DNA of 64,000 nt. It comes from Cardiocondyla obscurior. Lineage: Eukaryota > Arthropoda > Insecta > Hymenoptera > Formicidae. The stretch spans positions 3,348,001 to 3,412,000 of the forward strand of contig NC_091882.1 of NCBI RefSeq assembly GCF_019399895.1, read 5' to 3'. Position 1 is the first letter of the stretch, and every line of letters starts with the position of its first letter. Below, one piece after another: positions 27,383 through 39,300 of this stretch. The notes below the pieces were generated by a model that was given only the letters and a program-made list of their open reading frames with translations, ran no database searches and was not told where the DNA came from. The translations under genes were made by a program, and so were the position numbers.

Positions 27383-30300
27383 CCTTTCGATAAACACGAT
27401 GTCTCGCTTAGTAGCAAACTCCTCATAAACGTACTTTTCTTTCACTCGCTACCTGGCAGTGCGCTCAAAGCATAAATTAATAAGTAAGAATCATCGGGCG
27501 AATAAATACTGTAGAACGAATTTATCTTTGTGTAATTATCGCGACATTAATTATACGCACGCTGAAAAGTATACTTCGATTTAACTTTGCAGTAGCATGC
27601 GTTTACTTTTTGCTCGCGGCAATCTCTATGCAGTCGTAGCAATCGCGTTCCACGTAAAGTTATCAAATTAAATATTTAGTTATCTTTAATTAACCAGTTC
27701 TTTTTTTTTTATTCCCCAGACGTAATTGCCGACAGAAAAATTCACGCGCTTTTACGTGACCGAAATAAAAATGCTCGATAAGGATAATTAATATTAATAT
27801 CAAGAAATGCAATTTACAACGGCATGTTTTGTTGTCGCATATCGAGGGTTCGTGCATCGGGCAATAGTCAATCTATAATTGTTCGCCGCCGCGTCGAGTG
27901 AATGTACAATCGTGTGTGTAACCGCCGGTGACGAGCGCGGAAACAGATGGGCGCGGGCCACCAGGGAAAGGGTCAGGGGGCAGAGGTGAAGACCGAAAGA
28001 TAAGGGACTCGGGTCGACGTACGTCGTGCAAGATATATTGCGACGATCCGTGTTGCGCGGTGACCATCGGCGACGACAAATTCCTTCGACGCTCTACACG
28101 ACCACTTCCGAGACAAAAGCCCTGGCAGTTCGCGCGCCCTTAATGACAGCCCTTCGATCACAATATCGATCGGTGCCGAGTACGTGCGCGCGATTCGTTT
28201 CGTTACATTGAAAAACTTGTACGAAGACCCGGGCAACTGAATGCCACAAGCGGCACTCGTTTTTCCGCTCAACCTGACAATGTAGTACGAAAACCTCGGA
28301 GAATTCGAGAAACACTTTCTGCATTTGAGAACTTGGAAACCCAAGTATAAAAGAAAAAGAAAAAAAGAAAAAAAAAAAATGAAAAAGAAAAACGTTATAT
28401 TCTATGACTTGTCTTACGATTGAAAAGTGTATGTATCTATTATCTCGACATTTAAAAGAATTCTCGCGAATCGAGATTTAAAATAAAAAAAATAAAAAAA
28501 AACGTTCGTAGGTTAAAAGACCATTAGGCCGCATTCGTGACAAGAATTTTAATGTCTACTCGATATTTGATCCTCCCCAGACTCACGTCGACGTTTTATA
28601 ACGGATATGTGATATGGTAGAATTTAAAATGGGATTCGACCGCGCTAACTACCTTCAAGGGAGAGCACAAAAGCCGCCGGGTTCTTTCTCATCAAATTGC
28701 TTTTTCTTTGGATGAGCGAAAGCCGATGATCGATATGCGCGGCGCGTTCGACAAAACGCGATTTAATTGATGGATCGCTTTGCGAGCGCTGCCTGGCTGT
28801 ACGGTGGCGAGAACGCCGCTCGGTGGCCGAAAGCGTTGTCATCGAAAAACGCAGTAGCCTCGATCCGACACCTCTGGATCCCATCCGACGAACACGATTT
28901 TAAAACGTTTCTGGCAGTGCGCTCGCACCGACGGAAAAAGAAATGAAAAACAAGCTTGTTCGACGGCTCGCGACTTGTCCGACGCAGAACGTCACCCCGA
29001 ATGCCGGACGATGTGTAAATGGTAGATGGATATGCGGAATGCGAGAGACATATGTTGTGCTTAAAGCGACAGACTTTACCGAACTACATACAAACGCGTC
29101 GTTGATTAAAAAGAAAAAAAAAATATTTTATTCATCCTTCGCGATTTATGGAAAATACACGCGAAAAAGGAAAAATTCAGACACGAAAGTCTTATTCCGA
29201 GCGCCACGCTTTAAATGCAAAGACTAGTCCGACCACGCGCAGTCCGCTTCCACTTTCACGATGCTTATATTCGCGGGTACTATTCTGCGGGAATCGATAC
29301 GACTAATACCGCGGTCGAATATGAAATACGGACGTTCGTTTTTTTTATTTTTTTTTCTTTTTTTTTTATTTTTTTTTTTCCGAGATATAGTCGGCGAAAA
29401 AATGCCGCCGAATGTTTCGCCAGGCGATTCAGGGAACGGCTACGCAGGCGGTTGGAGATAAAATCCATGGAATGTCGATAACGGCAGGATAAATGAAGCA
29501 CTACTACATTTGTACACTTTGCATACTTCATTTGTGTCGGAATTGCTGGGATTTTGTTGCGGCTGCTGGGCGCACGTCGGCATTCGCCGTATCTGTTTTT
29601 GTTCTCGCCGCCCAGAGAGTTTCCCCGATTTTGCATTTTTATACGCGTAGCCTCGCTTCGCGCTGCGCTCGCGCTTATGACTGTATTATACACTTCTGCC
29701 GCACAAAGAAGCGGCTGCAATTGATTTTTTTATTTATTTTTTTTTTTACCCTGCGCCCCCTCGCCAACGGAACGACAAAAAAGTGCGATACCTTTTCCCA
29801 AAGAAAAGCAATCTCATTTATTTTCACCGTTTATTTTTATTGTCGTTTTATCCTAACGATCTCTTGTGAAACATTACATAATAAACTGAAGAAGACGTAA
29901 AGCGCATCGCGAGTCAGGCAACTTACCCTCCCGTGCATTCTTCCGCGGTCCTGTGCCAGACGGATTTTTCTTTTATACGCGGTTAAACTTGTGATTCTAC
30001 TTCAAGTCGGAGTGCCTCATTAAATATAATTTAAATTTATTTGACGTAAATGACGAATAAACTGATTTTTATACAATCGCGGCCTTAAAGGAATGGCATA
30101 ACCGTTCGGAATGCTACGAGAACTCTCCAAACCGCTATTGTTTCGCTAAAGCAAATGGTTTATTGAAAAGATAAAAAAAAAAAAAGAACCTGCCGCGGTT
30201 ATTCTCGTATAAAGATTCATTGCGAGTTCTTTCGGTTTTCTCAGATCAAGATAACCGCTTGTCGAACGGCCGCGTGCGATATTGGCGGTTATTAAAAAAA

Positions 30301-33300
30301 TATTACGATGCGAGTTAAAAAACGTCGAGAATGAAAAAGCGGGACAACAGCCCCGGCAGATTTCAGGGGAGGGCGCGATTCTTTCGGGACGGTGGATCGA
30401 AGTGGTGGGAGAGGATAGAGATAACGTTGCCTTTATCTCGCTGGTGGAAGTAAGAACGACGCGTTTCGCATTTTACGAGCGGCTATTTAGATTTTATATG
30501 GCCACTTCCTGCCACGCGCTTGTATGCCTCGCGCATTCGCGACCGTCGTATCTCTACATTCTGAACATTTTGATAGGCGCGCACGCGAATCGGAATTGCG
30601 AACACGAGTTTTTACGATCGCCGCTTCCCTCTTGCGATAGGGGAAGCCTTGGTCTTTTCGTTATAATTCGGTTGCACGTTTTTTTCTGCAAAATTATGTG
30701 CCCGGAACGCCCCACGCGATCCCCGCAATCACGTCTTCATTTTGCAACGGAGCGTGTCTCCGTCCAAAACATGTTTTCTAGATTTAATAAAAGCTTGCGT
30801 AACTCTTTGTTTACGTAGCGCCGCGGTGACAAACAATCTATAAAATTTGTAGTTTGCGATCAATCAATTTCGACGCACACGCGAAACAGATTTAATTATT
30901 TGTAATTTATAACAATCGCTTGTTAGACCCTTTGACAAATATAATGGATTATAATGGACTTTAAATTATTAATAAATAAACTGTTATTATTATTATTTTT
31001 TTTTGTTTTAATTTTTTATATCTATTAATTCGTTTAAATTTTATTTTATCGTGTAAATAAGATATCGGTCCATTTTAATGGGAAGGCTTGTTTCACGGAA
31101 TAACATGCCGCTGACTGAAGTATAATGGGTTCGATAAAATTGTTCCGAATACCCATGTATGGAATAATCATCCGTAATTTCATAATAAATACCGTCGTTA
31201 GCCAGCCATTCGCGTGAATGCTTTATCTCGGAGATATATGTGTTTTTACAATGCCAGTTTTACCCTGCTTGGCATTCGCTACTACCCGGGGGCTAATGTT
31301 GCCGGTGGATTTCGGAAAAACGATAGCTCTTTGTCTCGTAATTGTAATTACCGCCAATTTGTCCGACCTGCCGTGACAGCTCGCACGTTAATTGTCTTAA
31401 TTATTGCGGCGAAACTTGCATCCGGCTATTGGAAAATCGCCACGAGTCTCCCCTCTTCCCCCCCCCCTTCGTGCGAGTCCCATGAATATTTACGAGTGCT
31501 TTTATGTGTTAGTTGAAGTTTCGATTCTTCCCTCCATCTTTCCCCGACAAATTTCCCCGAGTTATTTATGAGATTCTAGGGGTCGAAAATTGCCTTTGTA
31601 CCGACTTTGATGTATATACGAAATAACTTTGAATTGAAGTAAAATAGATGAGATCTTTGAAAATGTCCCAAGTTTCATCTCTTAGCATAAACGAATGACA
31701 CTCCGCAAGTAGTATAAACAAGGATTAATGCAGCGACAAATGTTACAATGCAATACTTTACGTCGCGGCGAAACCCACGATTTAAAAACCAAGAAAGAAG
31801 AAACTATTGTGGTTGCCGGTAAAAAAAAAGAAAAAAAAAGAAAGGAAAGGAAAAAGTAAAAAAATTTTTTTAAAAGAGAAGTCGTAAGGCAGGTGTCATA
31901 GAAATAGAGCCGGGGATGAAGTTTAGAACTCATCAGAAGATGGAAGTTAAAAAGAAGTGACGCGAAGGACTTTAAGATTACATTTCGTAAGATTCATAAA
32001 TTCAGCGTCCCAGAAGACTCCGAATGTCGATGTCTTCTCTCATCCGAGCTTCTCGTATATTCGCTTATGTATTAGTCAAACACGAGCTTGCTTTTTTTTT
32101 TATTTTTCAGTAAAACGCCGGTGCTCAGAATATAATTTATAATAATTATATTAGCGATTTATAATTCAATAATCTAACCAAGTTTTTTTATTTCCCCCCC
32201 GTCGAAGGAAAATATTGATTCCTTTCGTCGTAACTGGGCTAACATAATAAATCAATCTCTAACCTTTTCGACGAATTCTTTTCTTTTTACTTCAAAAGTA
32301 TGAAGAATGCATAATATAATTTCTAAAATTTATGCCATCCAAATAAATACATTTAACGCGCGCTCTTTTTCTTTTTTTTATCGCTACGATAAAATATCTT
32401 AGCGTGTATATTTCAAGAGAATTATTTTATCAATATATTACACGCAATATTGCGCAACAAACTTGATATAAACTTTAATTATCGCTTTCGATAAACGCGA
32501 TTTTTAAACAAGTATACTTCGATCTCTTAGAGAAGCGCAACTTAGGCGGAACTCGCGCTCATAAAGAAAACGGCGGAAGAGAGAGAGAGAGAGAGAAAAA
32601 AAAAACGTGGAATGGGGAGAAGAAGCGGTGCCCGTAATCCATTCGACGCATAACCGAAGTTTTAAACTCTGACACTTAACAAGCAAAATCGCGCCGTAAA
32701 TCCCGGGATGCAGTAACCGCCCGTCTCGCTCGGACTGCGAATATCTTCGGAGGAGCTCATTTTACGCTCCTCGAGTACCCGGGGAGCGTCGTAAAACGCG
32801 TTATTACGATTCCCCGGTAGCTGCGCCTGCCATCCACGACAAATTCATTCGTCCGGCAGGACGACTCCTTGGACGATTCTTGTATCGCGTGCTGCTCTGT
32901 CTAACTCCCAACCCTTTAACGCGATCGTTTGCGGTTCGCGAGGCGACCTAACGATTTATGCGGGCGCATTTAAGCGGAGCCGAGCTTAAACGGCGGAACT
33001 CGTAATAAAACTCGGGAATATTAATTCAATACTTAATGTCCCGCAATCCAACCAGTCGTTTACTTTTTTTTTTTTTCTTTGCATTTGTCACTTAAACGAC
33101 TTCTGATTTTGCAACACAATTTATTTACAATACGTCTTTTGCAATACGCGCAAAATTAGGCATTTTATTCGACGCGTTGTCGATAAATTTATAGATCACG
33201 CGCATAATCATTTTTTACGCGCAGAGCTTCAGTTTACGATCACGTCGCGCATCTTGCGTACGAGTAAAAAAAAAAAAAATTGACGCCGCACCGCCATCGT

Positions 33301-36300
33301 CTTTAATCGACGCACCTGCCTACACGTCAGCGATAAATTTTTCATTTCGCTATCATAAACCGTCGGCCCCCCAGCGTTCTCTCGCGCGTTACGTACGTCG
33401 TAATGAAATAAAATGTTGCACGGCAATTTCTTTTCTCCTAGTCACGGTTTGCTTGGTCATGGTTTCATTTATGAACGTGATGACACGCGCGTTACGCTGT
33501 TTTTCATTTACTCCGAGTCTTTACGGCTGCTTTTACGAGTGCAATCGATGCCGCGGATGCATGCGACACGTTCTCATTTGCAGATAAAAATGTTACTCCC
33601 GTTGTCCTATAGAAAGCTCCGAGCTTTGCAAAATTACGATTTGAGAAAGAAAACGACTGTATGCATGGGGTCGCTTGACGAAATTGACGTTATTTTAATA
33701 ATAAATATCACGATAAATTAAATAAAATTGACATAAAGAATGTCAGCAGCGTATTAAATATTTTCAAAGTTTAATTTATTTTTAATATGCGTTTAAAAAT
33801 TAAGTAAGAGTCGGTGTGGAGATTCGTTTACTTGACCGTACTTTAAAGAGATTTGGTCAACGAGTTTTAATAAGACATGAGCGTTTATGAACGTCGCAAG
33901 AAACGCACTGAGAAAGACGGCCGCTGCCGCTGTCGATCTCTTTTTTGAACGGCGGCGCATCTCGACAGACGATGCGTTCTAGCCAAGTAACTTTACAGAA
34001 GGCTTTTAGACGGAGAAGGCTCGTCGGGCCATCATACCAAGTAATAAGGACATCACAACACCTTTCAACCTTACGAACCTTCCTTCCTTGCTCGTCGAAG
34101 CTTTCTACCTCTCGTTCGGTATTTACGCGGAAGCTGTTTTCGCGCTACGAACCGGAACGGTAACATGAATTTTTACAATATAAGCGGTAGCGTGAAGTGC
34201 TTTTAAATATCTGACTACAAAATGTTCTGAAACATATTGCCGACTATTTTTTTTACTTTAACGAAGCTCGTAATCGAGTTCATCGCGAGTTTCTTTACAA
34301 TTTTTTGCGAAATACAAGTAATATATCAAAGTATATTTAATATCCATTTGAAAGGTCAACATATTTTAATTTAAATGTCTGAAATTTTATCTCTCAAATA
34401 ATTAAAAAATTTTGTCAATATTAAAAATGATATGCTCCGTTATAGTTAATAAAATGGGTTATAAAAATTATTACAATTAATATTATTAACTTGCGCTCTG
34501 TTGTAAAATTTCGAGTTAATTTACTTTTTTTTTTTTTTTTTAATAATTTCACAATTAAATTTAATTTTCAAATCGCGAGATAAAAGGGACATACAAGAAT
34601 ACCGAATAATTTATTGAATTGAAGAATAGGTTTCTGGAGAAGCTCAACAATTCTTTTTTTTTTCATGGAATATTCCAAAAGCTTTAATTAAAATACGAAA
34701 AATTACGATACGCTTCGCGCGCTTTATATGATTTTCATAAATAATTAAAGCAACAAAACTCGCCTGCGTGTAATTGATGAGAGATCTCAAATGAGGCATT
34801 AATTATTACTCTCCGTTCATCCACCCTAAAATCCGGACTGACAAATATATCATGGGCGATCGTGCTTTTTATTGAATCCCGCGCATTTGATATTCAATTA
34901 ACAGCCGACAAAGATGGCGCGAGCACGAGCGTAATAAAGCCGCATTTAGATTCGTTAAATAGCGCCCGACGTGCAGGCACGCGATTGCTTCGATTATTCG
35001 CGCGAGCCGAACAAATTCCCATATTCATTATTTTACAAGAGGTTATTTCCCAAATGTAGCAGCGGCACAGAACCCATTGAGAAATTATCCGAATGCAATA
35101 TTGATTTATCAGAAATTAAAATAATATCGCGTGCAAAATAATAATATGTAAATTACGTTGTCAACCGGGAACATTTTATAAATAATATTACCGCCGCTTT
35201 AGGAGACGGGATCGGACTGAAATGCATTAGAGATCGTCTGCACAATAAGTATTTCTCGTTCCAAAATTAAAGGTGTAAGAAGAAGCTACGGGATTTTGCG
35301 TTTCTCGTACGTGGCAATGAGCGTCCGGGAACGCAGCTGTCGCTCGTGATTAATTAACGCGGTGGCCCTAAGTAATGCCTGTCGATTCGTTATCCGCGTA
35401 CGCGTGCATACGTATGCACCGAGACGATCGGACGGTAGCTTCGACAATTTTGCGGTTTAGGCATGCCCGCGTCTGCGGTCCCGAGGTATCGATATTGCGG
35501 TTGAGTGTCCAATTTGCGAGTGCCGACGAATCCGTTGATTTACGGACGACAGCCGGAACCGCCGGTACGGAGAGTACCGACACACGCTCGGAAGCGGATA
35601 ATCCACTTCTGAGGAAGGCTTTACGTCATTGGAAGGGGGATTTAAATCGGTGGCCCTTCGTCGCCCATAATACGTGAGAAGTAGCGCATGCCGCGGATGA
35701 CAATAATTTTTCGCCGACAGCGATATTTAAATGATACTTAAAGGGTAGAATTCTACTCTTTTAAAGAAACTTTCTATCTTTTATTAATTAACGTGCTTGC
35801 TCGTAAATTATCTTTATTACGAAATATATATATATATATATATATTTATTTCGTTATTTTTTGTTTTCTTTTTTTTTTTTTTTTAGCTAGAAAACTTAAC
35901 GCAGAGAAATAATTGCGCGCGTGTTGCGTATAATTAAAGCGAGAGTTATTAGTCTGCAATTTACTAATCACTTTTAATGCATTCGTTACTTGACTAATCG
36001 TCCGTATCTCTCAGTAAAAACTTTACCTATTATTAATTGCTACGTTTAAAGACTATTAATCGTCCCGAATTCCTCGCACGATAAAACCATCCTTATACTG
36101 TAAGGAAAGTAATTTTAATGAGGTCGTCACGGCCCAACGAACCGAATCGGGTAACGTTCGATTATCGGAATGGAAAGGATTCACGCTGTTGACGCGGAAA
36201 GATTTATGTCCTCGCGTCGGTGAATGATTTATGCTCGCACGGTATCGCGTGGTTTAGGAGTGATAATCCTTACGATCGATAGTAGTCACCTTGATTAAAA

Positions 36301-39300
36301 TTGTAGCGCTAAATAAGAGCGGCCGCGTACAACGAGTACCACAAAAAGAATTAATTGCAGCTTGGGAAATATTTAATATCGAAAAAAGAATTTCTATTCT
36401 GAACGCGTGTAAGGGGGGAAAAAAAATATATTTTTTACGGTCTCTTGCGGGCGTGAAATCAATTAATTAGCTCCCTAGTGATTATTATGTCTGACTTTAT
36501 ACGTGAACGTACCGGCAGTGTTTTTGCGAGCCGCCGTTCCGCGTCATTCACGGCACGACAAATAGGCAATTATCAATTATCGCGTCGATGAGCATTTAAG
36601 TGTTTATTCGTGTCCCCGTAACTATGAGCGGACTTAACTACTGCGAAGCCACCGTCGACGTTCGGCTACAACTAGCATAACAGCGCACCCTCTCTATTGT
36701 AATAGTCTGCTGCACTTTAATTGACTATCATAGTCCACGAGCCTTCGTTATCATCCCCAAAATTAACCTGGTGTGCGGTAATCCTCGCGCGCGCGTCCGC
36801 CTGCATGTTTGAGCTTTACCACTGTCGGCACGATATTGACATGTAGTACTGTCGCTTCCTAATTGACTACCACTACTTGCGCCGCCGTACGTGTACGCTC
36901 ACGTAATCCGCGGTGTTGTTCCACTCGACGTATGCATATAACACGGTGCACCGTAGTCGTTACCGAAAGCCTGATCATCGCGTGTTCTACTTATCAATGT
37001 GCACTCGTCCGTATCAATCTGTGTCTCCGGTGATGAACAGAAGAGCGCGCCGTCTAGAAATCCGCAACCCGGCGAATCTTTCCGCGGATTTATAACGCTC
37101 GGGGAATCTCGTGATTTATCGCATTTGATTTCTACAATGTTCGAAGCTCATTTTGCGTCGCGTCGCGTCGCGGGCGATTATTTATCACCTGTCGCTTTCA
37201 TATTTTCGACGCCTGACGTCCGCGTGGACGCGAATCGGCCGCCGTGGGCATCTCTCTCTCTCGAAAAGTAATACGCGCGCCTGAATAAGTTATGGATTCA
37301 TCAAGAAACCACGGACGTAATTGCAGGAGCGTCAGCGGCGCGCAAAAACGATAAATCCAAGCATTGTCTTCGAACGTTGGAAAGCCATTATCGAACGCCA
37401 TTACTCGCGGAGCTAAATGGTCCCGGAACTGCAAGGGGAACCGGATCGCCGAGCGCAGTTCGATACCTGAGTAACGCCACCGAGGAAATTTCGCGTTCCT
37501 TGAATCGTTAAGCTTCATCGTTAACCCCGAGCGGTCAAACTCTAAATCACGGCTCTGTCAATTTCACGGTTGCCGATATGTCGGACTATCTCGCGGACCA
37601 ATACGTTAATTAACATTCTCGATCGTCCTAGCTTCGGACAGGAATTAAACGAGTCCCAATATAGTGACGCTTTTCCCTACTACGTCTTTGACATCGAAGA
37701 TTTTCAAGTCGGAACGTTTAAATAAATTGCGAAGGATAGGGGTATCATGATAGTAATAATTTTTATTTAAAGTGACCACGTGTATGTTTCTATTTTATTT
37801 CATTCTAGTCTCCTTATTTAAAAGGAAGATGTGGAAATCTAATTACTGACGATTTTTCGCGTTGCTAATTTCAGAAGGTCTCAGTTTAAATGTTTATCAT
37901 TTTTGATATATTTATTATTTTATTATATTTTTATATATTTTTATTATTATTATTTTTAGACACATTATATTTTTCCCCAAAAGCGCATTTAAAAAAAACA
38001 TGCGACTCACCAATCTGCATGAGCGTCAGCGGAGTTGTAGAATTCAGGCGTTGGCTGTAACAAAAAGAAAAATATTAATGTAGACATGAAATTCAGTTCA
38101 TAAAATTAATAAAAAAAAAAGGGCAAAAGTTTTTATTTAATATTTTATTAAAAAAAATTTATATTTACCTAAGAGTTGCTCCGCCGAGGCAGGATGCCCC
38201 CCGGGCCTGCTCCTCCTCTCAGATGGGACGTGTAGTCATCTTTCCGTGCACATGAGCGTCAGCGGAGTTGTAGTTTCTGGCGGTGGCTGTAACATAAAAT
38301 GAAAAACATTATTGTAGACATGTCGGTATATTAATTAATAAAATTAATAAAAAAAAAGGGTAAAAGTTTTTTTTTTAATTAAGATTTTATTTAAAAAAAA
38401 TTTATATTTACCTAAGAGTTGCTCCGCTGATGCCCGATGCCCCCCGGGCCTGCTCCTCCTCCCAGATGGGACGTGTCGAGTCATCCTTCCGCGCACAAGT
38501 AACTCGCGATATTCGCGACCCGATAAATTTACAATTAATACAAAAAGTTACTCTTAAATACTTCTCTCGCGCGATAGTATGTGGACTCCTGTTTGAAAGA
38601 ATTTTATAATAAATTTACTCGCCCGACTTGTACGAATTTCGCGAAAGAACGACCGACGATCTGGCTATAGTTCGTTCGATGACTAATATCGGCGGAACGG
38701 CACTCCTTCGGATTTATATCGAAGCAAAACCGGAATTTTGCTCCGACAAAATCCACGGAGTCGGAAGCTGTAATAACATCAAGCTAAATTACATACATTT
38801 TTGTACGTAATTTATATTGATATTTGTTAAAATATTAATTAGTGATTAAACTGAGAGGTCTTTTTTTTATTGATGGTTTAATTTTTATCTTGTTATATCC
38901 TAAACGACGCGTATTATTTTATTATACAGAATTATTTTATATTTTTTCAGTAATATTGTTTTATACAGATGTGTATTTCCCACCCGAAGTCTTAGAACTA
39001 TTTAAAAAGAAAAAAAAACAGCATGCGACCTACATTACAGATGCGCAGCAGCGGAATTAGGGATGATCCTGTAACAAAAAAAAAATATAATTTATTTAGA
39101 GATGCTGCAAATATACTTGAGCGTTAAAAAAAAAGTTTATACGCGTTTTCAATTAATTCACCAATTAAATAATAAAAAATAAATCCCAATGTCGAAATAA
39201 TAAATCATTAAATTCGTTTAAAAAGAACTCTTACCTTAGAGTTGTTCCGCTGAAGCCCGATGCCCTTCCTGGACCTCCTCCTCCTCTCAGGATGTTCATC

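Noticed and set aside
30282..30818. 178-codon plus-strand open frame
   Set aside because: It has no recognisable domain, an unnatural residue mix and poly(A)-rich flanks. A GAA gtaaga donor-like site lies inside, but the implied exon has no family similarity. Treated as a chance frame in a GC-rich intron block.
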